Origin: DATGZX01 sp035296965
GTDB lineage: Bacteria > Planctomycetota > Planctomycetia > Gemmatales > Gemmataceae
Reading direction: 5' to 3'
NCBI GenBank assembly: GCA_035296965.1
Contig: DATGZX010000291.1
Coordinates: 1-48,446, forward strand
Length of the DNA: 48,446 nt
The translations under genes and the position numbers were made by a program. How positions within the stretch are numbered: position 1 is the stretch's first letter; the number at the start of each line of letters is the position of its first letter. Below are positions 16,845 to 27,800 of this stretch, piece by piece. The notes beneath the pieces are model-generated. The model saw only the letters and a list, made by a program, of their open reading frames with translations, had not been told where the DNA came from and did no database searches.

Positions 16845-18956
16845 TCACTTCTGTGTGGCGGCGGCGAGAACGCCGTCGCTATTTATCCCGAGCGGTTTTT
16901 GTAGAAATTCGCCAAAGGCAGTCAGGTTGTTGATCTTTCCTTCGGGATAGCTCCCTACCACGTCGAACTTGCCAGCGCCTGATGGCTTTAAGACAGCGTA
17001 CAGCGGCAGTTGGACAGTGCCGAACGTTGTCTTTTGAAGGGCGAAGTTCTCCGCGGCGCTGGTGGTCGGCTGATAGCGCGGGGGGACAGTGTCGGTGTAA
17101 AGCTGGACGCGAGTGTATTGTTCTAGGAGCTGCTTGATCTCCGGCCTAGTGAAAACGGATTCTTCGTTGTACCTACAGTTCGTGCAGGTTATTCCCGTGA
17201 AATCTATAAAGACCAGCTTTTTTTGAGTCCGTGCTAATTCCAATCCTTTTTCCAAGTTGCCGATCCAGCCTCCACCGGATGGGTCCGAGAGAAGAAATGA
17301 GTTCACCCAGGCAAAGAGCGTACCCGTTGGTTTCTGTTGCTCGCCGCTGCTTTGCTTGAACAGGCCCGGCATTAGATAAAAACCAAAGCTCAAGAATAGA
17401 AGGCTGAACATGAGCCGGGGAACACCGAGATGGACTACGGGCTCGTGGTCATGGGGTAAGCGGTACACGTTCAATAAGTAGAGTCCGCACAGAAGAGCGA
17501 TAGCAACGTACATTCCCAAAGCGAGGTCGTAAGTCAGGAAGGCCGGATCTCCGGTCAAACTTAGTTCCCCGGCCCGTAAGAACTTCAGCGCTGCGGCTAT
17601 CTCGAGGAATCCCATCACTACCTTCACCGTGTTCATCCAGGATCCGCTCTTGGGCAAGCTTCGCAACAGCGACGGGAAGACCGCCAAAAGGAAGAATGGC
17701 GAGGCGAACGTCACAGAATAGACGAAGGCACCAAGGACGAGCGTGAGCCAGGCGCCAACCGATTGGGCAGAAGAAGCGAGTGCGATAAAGCTGCCGTAGA
17801 AGGGGGCGACGCAAGTAAAGCTGATCGTCGTGAACGTCAAAGCCATGAACATGGTGCCCGCCAGGCCGCCACGCCCTTCCTGTGCCGAGGTGAAATTGAG
17901 CAGGGCCGTGGGTAGCCGGAGTTCGAACATTCCAAAAAGGCTCATCGCAAAGATGATGAAGAGTATGCCGAGCGCATAGTTCGTGATCCAGTGCTGGCTG
18001 AATGGCTGGAGTATCTTGATCAGCAAGACACCGCCTAGCGTCAGGGCCACGACAATGGTCCCGCTGTAGACCGACGCCATGGCCAGGGTGCGTGCGCGAC
18101 CATGATGCGCTTGCTTTAGAAAGAAGCTCACGGTAATGGGGATCATCGGGAACACGCACGGCGTCAGCAGAGAAATGGCTCCCCACCCGATCGCGTTCAA
18201 GAGGAATGTCCATATTCCCTTCTGTTCCGATTCGATCGCGGCGGCCGCGTCGAACTTCTGGACAGATCTCTCGTCCAACTCGGGTGTCAGGGCGACGGGG
18301 GGTCCGCTGTTGATATCGACGGTGATCTCGAACTCGGCGTCGCCCGGCGTGCAGCGGTTCTCATCGCAAACTTGCATCCGCAATGTGAATGGCAGGCTCT
18401 TCAGACCCGGCTCTGCCTCGGGAAGGATAAGGATATCCTGAGATACCGTGAATTCGCGCGCGTACTCGAAAAGAAGGCCGGAGCCCGGTTCATTCTTTGG
18501 CTCCGGTTCCGATTCGGTCACAGGTGGCAGGGGCTTTAGCCACTTGGCGTCCCCAAACACTATCTGGCTGACCGATTGGGAGGGGTTGTCGCTAGGCTTG
18601 ATGAATGGGTAGGTGTGATAGCCGGGCTTTGGAACTCCTGTGATTGTCAACTTGACAGTCTGGCCGCGGCGCACCTGCGCCGGCTCAATGGTGAATTTGA
18701 GATCAATGAGATCGTCGATTTGAGTTTTGTTGACCTGGCGCCACGATCCCTTCGCCACGGGGTCGTTTCTCGCTGGCTTGGGAGAAACCTTGGTATCTGC
18801 CTTGCTGCCGGCAGCAAGCGGGTTGTCCGTTCTCTGGTTTTTGTCTGAAAAGGGATCATCGATTTGCTGGGCTCGGGCGGCGACTCCGGTCGCGCTTAAA
18901 AGAAGCAGAGCGCAACCCAAGGATACCAATCCGCTCCTTCGAACACCGGCAATCAT
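16845..18956 (-). CDS. dsbD: Thiol:disulfide interchange protein DsbD homologue
   Basis: Carries electrons from cytoplasmic thioredoxin across the inner membrane to periplasmic reductants. 703 residues: signal peptide (about 1-30), a periplasmic DsbC-like domain (about 80-215) with the QVCDENRCTPG pair, a CcdA-like eight-helix membrane core (about 245-500) with LLTPCVFPMIPITVSFFLKQ and ISFTCVAPFYGSFIALASS, and a C-terminal thioredoxin domain whose redox motif is C591-T-N-C594 (FTGITCTNCRYNE). All three cysteine pairs are present. AAGGGGAG precedes the ATG. The NHL-thioredoxin gene lies 89 bases upstream on the same strand and is the obvious partner. Confidence 0.95.
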   Translation of the reverse strand: MIAGVRRSGLVSLGCALLLLSATGVAARAQQIDDPFSDKNQRTDNPLAAGSKADTKVSPKPARNDPVAKGSWRQVNKTQIDDLIDLKFTIEPAQVRRGQTVKLTITGVPKPGYHTYPFIKPSDNPSQSVSQIVFGDAKWLKPLPPVTESEPEPKNEPGSGLLFEYAREFTVSQDILILPEAEPGLKSLPFTLRMQVCDENRCTPGDAEFEITVDINSGPPVALTPELDERSVQKFDAAAAIESEQKGIWTFLLNAIGWGAISLLTPCVFPMIPITVSFFLKQAHHGRARTLAMASVYSGTIVVALTLGGVLLIKILQPFSQHWITNYALGILFIIFAMSLFGMFELRLPTALLNFTSAQEGRGGLAGTMFMALTFTTISFTCVAPFYGSFIALASSAQSVGAWLTLVLGAFVYSVTFASPFFLLAVFPSLLRSLPKSGSWMNTVKVVMGFLEIAAALKFLRAGELSLTGDPAFLTYDLALGMYVAIALLCGLYLLNVYRLPHDHEPVVHLGVPRLMFSLLFLSFGFYLMPGLFKQSSGEQQKPTGTLFAWVNSFLLSDPSGGGWIGNLEKGLELARTQKKLVFIDFTGITCTNCRYNEESVFTRPEIKQLLEQYTRVQLYTDTVPPRYQPTTSAAENFALQKTTFGTVQLPLYAVLKPSGAGKFDVVGSYPEGKINNLTAFGEFLQKPLGINSDGVLAAATQK

Positions 18957-19045
18957 GGCGCTCCCCTTCGAGACTAGTGCCAGGGACAGCTTTTCAAATG
19001 GGAAAGCCCTTGGCGAGCGGTTCCAGGCCGCCTCGGGTCACCTTC

Positions 19046-21169
19046 TTACCGAACTGATCCACCCTTTGCTACGTCAGAGCCCAAAAGGTGGATCACCCCG
19101 GTTGCGGCGCTGGCGTCGAACTTGAGCGGGATCTCCCAGATGCGGCTCTTCACGCGGCAAATGGCCTGACTTCCATTCCCGCGCTCGTAGTACACCAAGG
19201 ATAACATTAAACCGTTTGCCTCATTGATTTTATCGGCCGGAACGGCTACTCGAAATGCGGTTTTTGGCGTATCCAGCTTCCGCGTCTCCGACCAGGCGGT
19301 CTTCGCACCCGGCAAAGTTTCCACAACATAGGTCATCTGAGCATCCGGGTTTAGTTTGAAGCCGGCCGGCAAAGTCAGCTCAACTTCCAGAGCGAGTTCG
19401 CCGGTCCTTGGGACGGTGGCGGCAGGAAGCGTTACTTTGGTCGGGTTTGGAAAGACCGGCGCGGACGCTTCCTGCGCAACTTTCGGCGCCGTCACGCCCT
19501 GTAAATCCAGCGTCGAGACAGCCTTCGTCGCCAAATCGACCACGCGGATGCGGTGGTTGTTGGTATCGGCGACATAGATTTTCTCGCCCGCAAAACTAAG
19601 TCCGCCCGGTTCGTTGAACGGGCCGCTGGTCAACCACCCCTTCTCCTTGCCGCCGAGAAACGTAATGCAGGAGCGATCTGCAGGATCGATGACCTTGATT
19701 TTGCTGTTGTACGTGTCGGCCACATAGAGCTTGCCGGCGTGAAAGGCAACCCCAAGGGCATGCTGCAGCCGGACTTTTGCGCCCGTGCCGTCCACGTCGC
19801 CAAACTCGAACAGCCCTTCTCCGACCAGCGACGCGACCTCACCCCTGCCGGAGAGTGGCAGCGAGCGGACCGCGCTCACTTCGCTATCCGCAACGAAAAG
19901 CCTGGTGCCGTCGCTCGCCAGACCACTGGGTTGAGCGAAGGATGCCGCATCCAGGGAGCCGTCTTTGATATCCTCCCGGCCATTGCCCGCATAGGGGGCG
20001 AGGACGGCCTTGTCGAGATCAAGTGTCCAGATCTGGTGATGGCCTGCCATGGCGATAAACAGCGTGCGGCCATGCAGAAGCAGGTCCCAGGGGCTATTGA
20101 GCCCCGTCGTGAGTGCGGGGCCGCCGCGCTCGCGATCTTGTCCCTGATCGCCCGTTCCGGCGATCGTCTTGACCTTTTGGGATTTCAGGTCCAGGGCGCG
20201 GATCAGGTCATTCTTGCGGTCGGCAACGTAAAGTGTATCGCCATCAAGGGCCAGGCCCTGCGGATCATTGAAGCTTGCCTTATCGAACGATCCGTCCGTC
20301 TTGCCCGGCATGCCGCTGCCGGCAATAGCGATCTTCTTGCCGTTCAGATCCGTAATGACAATACGGTGGTGGGTGCTGTCGGCGATGAACAGGCGCTGGC
20401 CGGCGGCATCCGCTAGGACCTTGCCCGGGAAGAAGAGCAGGCTGTCGCCGCGTTCTTTAAAACGCGCCAAATCGAAGCGAAGCGGTTCCTCGTTGAGCGT
20501 TTTCTTCCGGCGATGAAGGGTGATGAGCTTGGCGATGACGTTGTCGAGCGGTTCATACAATCCTTCGCCGGTTGCGTAGCCGACACCATTGCCCTCGGGG
20601 TCGATGACGTGGATCGTCGGCCAGGAATTGACGCCATAGGCCCTCCAGATTTTCATGTTGGCGTCGTTGACGACAGGATGGCTGATTTCGTACCGCAGGA
20701 TGGCCTTGCGAATGCTCTCGGAATTCTTTTCATTTTCGAACTTGGCAGAGTGGACGCCGATGACGACTACCTGATTGGGGTATTTCTTTTCGAGCCTGGC
20801 GAGGTCCGGAAGCACGTGGATGCAGTTGATGCAGCACAGGGTCCAAAAATCGAGAATGACGATCTTGCCGCGCAGGTCGCTCAGCTGGATCGGGCCGGCT
20901 GTGTTCAGCCAGGCGACGCCGCCATCGAGCTCAGGTACGCGGTAACGTTTCTCCTTATCGGTTTCTTGCGCGAGGGCCGTCGAAGCTAGTCGAAAAGCGG
21001 GCCTGGCCTTGCCCACGTCAGGAATCTCACCCGGGCCTTCACGAAGGAACCACCAGGACCAACCATAAATGGCCAAGCCGATGAGAAGGGGCAACCCGAA
21101 CGCCAGCAAGCGCCGGATGCATATCACACCATGCCTGCGGTCTGCCAAACGTGCCTGGTCGTTGCTCAT
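19046..21169 (-). CDS. Membrane-anchored thioredoxin with NHL repeats
   Basis: A 707-residue protein like bacterial relatives of NHLRC2. A short basic N-terminus and one membrane helix (about 20-42) anchor it. A thioredoxin domain (about 85-230) carries C112-C113-I-N-C116 (DFWTLCCINCIHVLPDL), so the CxxC pair is C113/C116 preceded by an extra cysteine. Then come NHL-type beta-propeller repeats (about 250-575; for example LFIADSTHHRIVI, LYVADRKNDLIRAL, LYVADTYNSKIKV, IYVADTNNHRIRVV) and a beta-rich C-terminal domain (about 595-690). It is likely periplasmic and reduced by DsbD, encoded next (inference). GAAGGAG lies ten bases before the ATG. Confidence 0.93.
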   Translation of the reverse strand: MSNDQARLADRRHGVICIRRLLAFGLPLLIGLAIYGWSWWFLREGPGEIPDVGKARPAFRLASTALAQETDKEKRYRVPELDGGVAWLNTAGPIQLSDLRGKIVILDFWTLCCINCIHVLPDLARLEKKYPNQVVVIGVHSAKFENEKNSESIRKAILRYEISHPVVNDANMKIWRAYGVNSWPTIHVIDPEGNGVGYATGEGLYEPLDNVIAKLITLHRRKKTLNEEPLRFDLARFKERGDSLLFFPGKVLADAAGQRLFIADSTHHRIVITDLNGKKIAIAGSGMPGKTDGSFDKASFNDPQGLALDGDTLYVADRKNDLIRALDLKSQKVKTIAGTGDQGQDRERGGPALTTGLNSPWDLLLHGRTLFIAMAGHHQIWTLDLDKAVLAPYAGNGREDIKDGSLDAASFAQPSGLASDGTRLFVADSEVSAVRSLPLSGRGEVASLVGEGLFEFGDVDGTGAKVRLQHALGVAFHAGKLYVADTYNSKIKVIDPADRSCITFLGGKEKGWLTSGPFNEPGGLSFAGEKIYVADTNNHRIRVVDLATKAVSTLDLQGVTAPKVAQEASAPVFPNPTKVTLPAATVPRTGELALEVELTLPAGFKLNPDAQMTYVVETLPGAKTAWSETRKLDTPKTAFRVAVPADKINEANGLMLSLVYYERGNGSQAICRVKSRIWEIPLKFDASAATGVIHLLGSDVAKGGSVR

Positions 21170-21511
21170 CGCCAGTGTTCTCCTTCAAAACGGTAGGAAG
21201 CGCGCATGGTTCGACCGCCCAAACGGCAGGGAGCGCCGCCGCCGCATCGTCCCCTATTCTATGCGGGTCAAGTTCCAGAAGGAACAGAACACCTTAGCTG
21301 GCGCACTCCGGTGCCAAACCTGGTCCTTGCGGACGCCCCTGCCGCCGTTAGACGGCGGAGCAGAAGGGTCGATTCAACTGAGAATTCCTGCGTCAGCGGA
21401 GTACCGGAACTCGCGCTTGACCTAATCGCTTTGACCATCTACCGTTGAGAGCAGTTTTCCCCTGCTCTTCTATACATTCTGTGTCACCAAGCGGAGCGTA
21501 GGAACGCATTT
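21170..21511. other. Divergent promoter region (342 bases)
   Basis: The gap between two divergently transcribed genes. No gene seen. A perfect 7-base inverted repeat, AGAGCAG (21448-21454) and CTGCTCT (21462-21468), lies directly before TATACAT (21471-21477), a possible -10 for the plus-strand gene. No -35 with good spacing, so the operator idea is tentative. Confidence 0.3.
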
Positions 21512-24500
21512 ATGACAGCAGCGAATGAGACATCGCCTACCGGCCCGGCTCCCGACTCTCGCGCATCGACCACGTTGCCCTCTTCCCCGAATCCCGCAGC
21601 GGCGGCTGCGGACACCGGCACTGAGCCTAGGATTCCGTTGCCGCCCCTGAACACTCCGCCCGCCGCCCCGATGACTGCGGAGGAGATGGCTACCGAGATC
21701 AAGCGCCTGGATTGGGGCCTGATGGTTCTCGCCCTGCTGCTGGTCTTCTTTCTCACGTCGTTTGCCATTCGCAACAGCGATTTCTGGATGCACCTGGCGA
21801 GCGGCAGACTCTATGCCCACGGCCAGCTAAACTTTGGTCATGATCCGTTCTCGTATACCAATGCCGGCACGTACTGGACGAACCACTCCTGGCTCTTCGA
21901 CCTGCTCGTTTACGGTTTGACCGCTCTTTTGGGGGGGCCGGAGTCCGCGGTTGCCGGGACAGTCCTGGTGATCGTCAAGGCCGGGCTGTTGACCTTGCTC
22001 GCCTGGGTGATGCTCCGGACGCGTCGTTTCGAACAGGGGCTGTGGATCCCGGCGGTCTGCACAGTGGTGGCCTTCCTTGCGATGAGCACGCTGAGTCAAT
22101 TGCGGCCGACTCTCGTTTCTTTCATCTTCCTGGGATTGACTCTTTACATCCTGCAGCGCCCCCAGCATCAGGAGCCGGCCGGCCGGAGGAAGACTGGAGC
22201 AAAGAAAGCGCCTCTGGCGTCGTACTGGCTGCTGCCCTTGCTATTCGTGCTCTGGGTTAACCTGGATAGTTGGTTCGTGCTTGGGCCCGCGACAGTCGCG
22301 TTATATCTGCTGGGCCAGGTGCTTCAACAAGTCCTCGATCCGGTGCGCACGGGCATCGATGCGCCTGAACCGAAGCAGATACGCACACTGGCGCTGGTCC
22401 TCGTCGTGGGCTTGGCGGCCTGCTTATTGAATCCCCATCACTACCATGCTTTTGCGTTGCCTTCGTCGCTTGCGCTGGGTTTAGGGGGAGTTCTCGAAGG
22501 CGACCCGCTTCTCCGGCCAGCCTATGCCGCGCCGTTCCAGGCCCAGTATTTCCAGTCGGTGGTCAACCCGGTCGGGCTGGCTTACTATGTGCTGGTCGCG
22601 GCGGGGATCGGCTCGTTCGTGGTGAGTTTCTCAACCAGTCGGCGCTTCTGGAGACTGTTGATCTGGCTTGCTTTCTTCCTCCTGAGCCTCTATCAGGTTC
22701 GGAACATGCCGTATTTCGCCGTGGTTGCCGCCCCCATCACCGCGCTCAATTTTCAGGACTTCGTAAGCGCGCGGTTCGGGACCGTGCCGCACTTGACGCG
22801 AGGGTGGAAGTGGTGGTCTCTGGGGGGGCGCCTTGCGACCCTCGCGCTTGGCGTGCTCCTGCTAGCTCTGGTGTGGCCCGGCTGGGTGCATGGCGATTGG
22901 GTGCATGGCCATCTGACGGACGTCTATCAGCCCTACCGGGTTTCGTGGAGCATCGAGGGCAATCATTCCGCGGCCCAGGCCGCCCAGCAACTCAAGGCCT
23001 GGCGCGCGGAGGGGCTCTTGCAGCCGGACGAGCAGGGCTTCCTTTGCAACCCTGAGTTGGTCAATTATTTCGCCTGGCATTGCGCGGACGATCAGGGCAG
23101 ACCAGAGGAAAAAGGGTTCTTCGATTACCGTTTTCAGCCGTTCTCTCCCGCGTTGGTCAGCCAATTCGTGGACGTCCGCAAGTATGCTCGGCAACTGGGG
23201 CAGGCGCGCCTCAAACAGTCGGAGTTTCCCACGCAGGACGAGTGGCAGGAACTCTTTCGCAAGCGGCACATCAACCATGTGGTCGTAAGCCGCGGCGACC
23301 CTTATTTCACCTGGTTGCGCGCGTGGCTGCAGCAAGACTGGAGTCAGTGGACCCTTGCGTACATGGATGGGCGCACCAGCATCTACTGCTGGACAGATCC
23401 ACGGCGCGTCGCAGGAGCGGCGACGGCTCGGATCAAGCGCATCGACCTTGCGCCGCTGGCCTTCGGGCCGCAAGCCGAGCGCGCGCCGCCTGACGGTGCG
23501 CCCCGGCCGCCGGAGCCGCGCGAATTGTGGCAGCGTTATCTCTATGGCATAGCGCCCTCACCCTGGGCCGAGGCACGCGCCCTCGAATACCTGCAGTACC
23601 GCGAGCTCATCCAGGCGCAGTGGCCGCTTCCCTATCGCATTTGCTCGGACCTTGCCATCCGGGCAGACCTGGCCATTCTGTCGGGGATCACTCCCGCCAC
23701 GTTCACCGTCCTGGCGCCGGCAAGCCGACTGGGGAGCAACATCCCTTCCCTCCTTATGGGCGGCATCGATCCGGGGCCGCCGGGGGCTCCCTTGCTGGCC
23801 GTGCGCGCTTCGCGCCAGGCCATTGCGACCGACGCGGACGATCCCCAGTCCTACATGACCTTAGCGAAATCCTACCTGGTGCTGTGGAAGTCGATGGAGG
23901 ACGTTTGGAGTCCGAGCGTCACGAATCAGCTGTCATCGAGACAAAGTCTGCGCCAAATCCAGGCCATCACCGCCCTTGAACATGTCCTGTTGCTGCGGCC
24001 CGACGATGCGGATGCCCATCACTTGCTTGCCGAGCTTTATGGCACGAGCGGCTACCTGGACCTGGCGATGGAGCACAGGCATGAGTATGTTCGCGCACTC
24101 GAAGCTGCCGACGCCAGCCTGGAGAGCGAGCACAACGAGAAGAACGTAGAGATGATGAAAGCCATTGACAAGGATCTCCAGGAAGGCGACGCGCAGCTCA
24201 AACGCCGGGTGGACGAATTTCTGGTAAGGGCCAACGATCAACCGCTCCTCAAAAAAGTGCAGACGGCGATGACCTTTGGGTTGGGGAAAAAGGCGCTCGA
24301 ACTGCTGCTTCAAGCGGACAGTTCGCAAATGGGCGTTGCGGAATCCCGTGCAAAGCTGGAATTGCTGCTCGCCACGGGCCAAATTGACCAGGTGCGCAGC
24401 GAGCTTGCCGAAATTGAAGGGGACGAGAAGGCCAAAGTGTTTGTAGACTATGTCCACTTCAAGATCCTCCTGGAGTCGGCTGCCGGCAATTATCGCGAAG

Positions 24501-24826
24501 CCGGTCAGTATCTCGATGAGCTGATTCGGAGGAACAAAAAAGAAAGTATCGAAGCGGCCATGAGGTACGCAAAATCGCGCTTTTTTCAAAGGACCACTCC
24601 CAGGGATTTGTACCTTGCTTTCGGCATCTTTGAGGCAGCGCGCCGAGTCGCCGATCTTCAGGTCTCGCGCGGCTTGCTGGCATTAGAGGAAGGAGACTGC
24701 GCCCTCGCCGCCGATATTTTCAAGCAAGCTCAGGCGGGCATGAGTGAGGCGCAGGCCGATCCCGATGGCCGCAGGATCGCGCGGCATTACCTGGAGCTGA
24801 TCGAAAAGGCCTCCGCCAAGAAATGA
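21512..24826 (+). CDS. Large polytopic membrane protein with TPR-like C-terminus
   Basis: 1104 residues. A Pro/Ala/Thr-rich N-terminus (about 1-65) precedes about ten hydrophobic helices (about 68-475). The first loop holds NSDFWMHLASGRLYAHGQ, DPFSYT and YWTNHSWLFDLLVYGL, a pattern typical of GT-C-like multi-pass proteins (D.w.hlatG....g..p..d.fs.t..g..w..h.WL). A soluble region (about 490-640) resembles the extracytoplasmic part of such proteins, and the last 350 residues are helical repeats of TPR type (ITALEHVLLLRPDDADAHHLLAELYGTSGYLDLA). Function unknown; glycosyl transfer at the membrane is possible, but no catalytic site can be assigned. It is transcribed divergently from the redox pair and converges on the M1 gene 18 bases away. 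Confidence 0.85.
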   Translation: MTAANETSPTGPAPDSRASTTLPSSPNPAAAAADTGTEPRIPLPPLNTPPAAPMTAEEMATEIKRLDWGLMVLALLLVFFLTSFAIRNSDFWMHLASGRLYAHGQLNFGHDPFSYTNAGTYWTNHSWLFDLLVYGLTALLGGPESAVAGTVLVIVKAGLLTLLAWVMLRTRRFEQGLWIPAVCTVVAFLAMSTLSQLRPTLVSFIFLGLTLYILQRPQHQEPAGRRKTGAKKAPLASYWLLPLLFVLWVNLDSWFVLGPATVALYLLGQVLQQVLDPVRTGIDAPEPKQIRTLALVLVVGLAACLLNPHHYHAFALPSSLALGLGGVLEGDPLLRPAYAAPFQAQYFQSVVNPVGLAYYVLVAAGIGSFVVSFSTSRRFWRLLIWLAFFLLSLYQVRNMPYFAVVAAPITALNFQDFVSARFGTVPHLTRGWKWWSLGGRLATLALGVLLLALVWPGWVHGDWVHGHLTDVYQPYRVSWSIEGNHSAAQAAQQLKAWRAEGLLQPDEQGFLCNPELVNYFAWHCADDQGRPEEKGFFDYRFQPFSPALVSQFVDVRKYARQLGQARLKQSEFPTQDEWQELFRKRHINHVVVSRGDPYFTWLRAWLQQDWSQWTLAYMDGRTSIYCWTDPRRVAGAATARIKRIDLAPLAFGPQAERAPPDGAPRPPEPRELWQRYLYGIAPSPWAEARALEYLQYRELIQAQWPLPYRICSDLAIRADLAILSGITPATFTVLAPASRLGSNIPSLLMGGIDPGPPGAPLLAVRASRQAIATDADDPQSYMTLAKSYLVLWKSMEDVWSPSVTNQLSSRQSLRQIQAITALEHVLLLRPDDADAHHLLAELYGTSGYLDLAMEHRHEYVRALEAADASLESEHNEKNVEMMKAIDKDLQEGDAQLKRRVDEFLVRANDQPLLKKVQTAMTFGLGKKALELLLQADSSQMGVAESRAKLELLLATGQIDQVRSELAEIEGDEKAKVFVDYVHFKILLESAAGNYREAGQYLDELIRRNKKESIEAAMRYAKSRFFQRTTPRDLYLAFGIFEAARRVADLQVSRGLLALEEGDCALAADIFKQAQAGMSEAQADPDGRRIARHYLELIEKASAKK

Positions 24827-24844
24827 ACGGCAAGCGCCGGCTGG

Positions 24845-27800
24845 TCAAAACGGCTGCTGTATGCCGAACCAGAACTGCCAGGGCGTGTTGTCATTGACGG
24901 TCTTGGCGACGTCGAAGCGGAGCGTCATACGCTCGATGACGCTGAACCACGCCATGTCCAAGCGCAACCCTACCCCCAGGGCGTGCGCGACCCCTCCCAG
25001 GGAGTGGCCGCCCAGGTAGGCATCGCCCACGTCGTAGAACGGAGCGAGGTAGATGTTGCGTATGCCTGCCACGTGATCGCAGAAATCCCACTCGACGCGG
25101 CGGACCACCGGCACGCGCCATTCCAGACTGCCGATCCAGACCGCGCTGCCCTGCCGCTGGCTGGGATCGAAGCCCCGGAAAAGCTCGCCGCCTCCAAGGG
25201 GATAAAACTCTCCATTCGTGGGCAAGGCAGCCGCGCCATAGATGCGGGCAGCCAGGCACGTCTGCGCGAGCGGACCGAGCCAGTCCGGCAGGCTCTTCAC
25301 CATTGAAAACTGAGCGTCCACGCGGTTGAACGCCTCGCTGTCGCCCAGAATCGACACGCCCGTAGTATACGTCGCGTCGAAGCGGAAGCCGCCTTCCGGG
25401 TTCCAGTACGGAGTAAGGTAGTCGAGATGATAATGGACTCCGAAGCCGGTCTGGTCCGTGAAGCGATCGGCTCCTGGAATCGACTCCCGGGGCACGGGCA
25501 AGTTGTGATCCAGGATCATGCTGAATCCTTCCAGGTAATGCATCGGCGGCAAATACAGACTGGATCCGTACTGGAACACGTAGCGCCCATACACCACCGC
25601 CCGCTCGCTATGGGGGTCGGTTTCGTCGCCCAGGTCCGTGAGGCTCCGCTCCAGGTTGAAGCCTACCTGCGTCCTGGGCCAGGGCCAGTGGTCCCAGAGT
25701 CCGTCGACTCCCGCGACGATATCGCGGTCGTCGGTGCGGTAGCCGAGGTAAGCGCCGCCGCTGAAATCTTGCGTGCGATACAGCCCGGCCCGCACACCCA
25801 CCACCGTGGAGCGCGTGTACCACGGATCGTTGTACGATGCACCAAACAAGGCCGGCCCGAAGATGACGTTCCACCGGTCGTAGGCAGTGGTCAGGTCGGT
25901 CTCGTCGAGCAAGGTGTAGACGGGGCTGAACCGCCAGCGCACCTTCGACTTCCAGTGGTTGTTGGAGGGGTCGCGGTCCACCAGGATGCGGTCGGGATCG
26001 ACGGAGATCTGCGTCGGCTTGCAAGGCAGGATGACCTGCACGCGCACGCGATTGTCCGGCAAGCACTCGATCCGGGCCGGCGGATCGTCGAGTTCTAGAA
26101 CACGAGCAGCGGGCTCGATCGGGATGCGAATCTGGTAGCCGTCGCCGCCGTCCAGGCAGATGCCGAGCACGGTCGGCTCGTTGATCTCGGCCTTCTGACG
26201 GAGCAACACCGTCGCCTGGTAGCGAGGTTTGCCGGCTGGTGCCCCGTGGATTGCCTCAAGGAACGAAGGCACGGCTCCGCGAACAGAGGTCCCTGGACCA
26301 ATAGGTTCCAGCTTGACCTTTTCGACGCACCAATCGGTCATGCCCGCGCCATACAGCCAGTGATCGAAGAAATCACCCCAGGGCCTGCCCGTGTATTGCT
26401 CGAGCTCGCGCTGAAAATCGACGACGCGAATGATGCGGAATTGATAGCGGGTGTACACGACGTGCATAAAGTCCAAAAACGCGGCATCTCCCAGGCGCTC
26501 CTGGATCATGTCGACAATCTTGCCGCCGCGGTCGTAGCAGCTGCTAAACAGATTCGCGAGGTGGCCGTACTCTTCCATCTTCTGAACGGGCGGCTTCATC
26601 TCGCCGCGGCCGAGTGCCCCATACATGCTGTACTGGCGGTACGTATCGCGGTCGATGTTCGGCAGCCATTCCAGCCCTGAGGGATAGTGAATGAGGTTGT
26701 TGCCGCGGCCATGTTTTGCGTTCATCAGTTGATGGGCAAAGTGGACGGCCATCGCCTCGTCCATCCACGTTTCGCAGTAGCCATTGGTGCCGACCGTGTT
26801 GTACCACCATTGGTGACAGAATTCGTGCGAGATCAGGTATTCGACATAGCCATCAGCGATGTGGGGCATGGTGAAGACGCGTTCGTCGATCATCACCAGC
26901 CCGCCGCACTCGTTGCCGTTCCAGCCGAAGTAAGACTCCGCAATGGTGAATTGGGGATAGGGATAGGGGCCAAACCACTTGTTGTAGACCGGCAGCGCCT
27001 CGCTGACCCAGCGCACCATTTCCTTGGCATAGTAGTCGTGTCCGGGGAGAGCCATGCAGCGGATCTCCACCCCGCCCACGTGGACGACGTGCTCTTGGTA
27101 GCAGGCGCTGCAGAGCAGAGCAAAATCGCGCGAGCACGCCGGCAGAAAATCGATCTGTTGCAGGCCCTCGCCAAGATCCTTTACGGCACGGATGGGGGCG
27201 GTGCAGGCAACCTTCTGGTCGCACGGCAGGGTCACGCGCGCGTTGTAAATGCCGGCCTCGTTGAAAAAGGGTTGATGCCAGGGAATGAACGGAGTCGGCT
27301 GCCAGCCAACCTCATCGTAGACGGCGAGAACCGGCAGCCAGTTGCTGAGAGTGGTGACGCCCAGCCACTGTCCCCAGCGCCCCTGCTTCTGCGGCAAGCG
27401 GAAGTCGAAATGAATCTCGACAGTCACCGACTCGCCGCGCCCCACGGGTGTGGGGAGCGGCACCACGAGCGTCGTCGCATGACCGCTCTGGCCGCTCTCC
27501 ACGAGATCGGCCGGCCGATGTTCGATCTTTTGAATGCCCGGATAAGCAGCCTCGGCATAGTGGAAGGGGAGTTGCGCAGCGCCGAGAGTGATCTGCCTCA
27601 CCTGCAGCGGCGGTCCCGCTGCCCGATTGAGATCGAGGGCATCGCTGGGAGTCATCCGCAGCAGCTCGAGCATCTTGGCCATGAAGCCGACTTCGTTGTC
27701 GGCTACCTCATAATGGGAATGCGCGTTGAAAACCAGCTCGTGGGCCGGGCGCTCGTGACGATTTTGCCAGGTGACAATTTGGCGAACGTGGGCCCAATGC

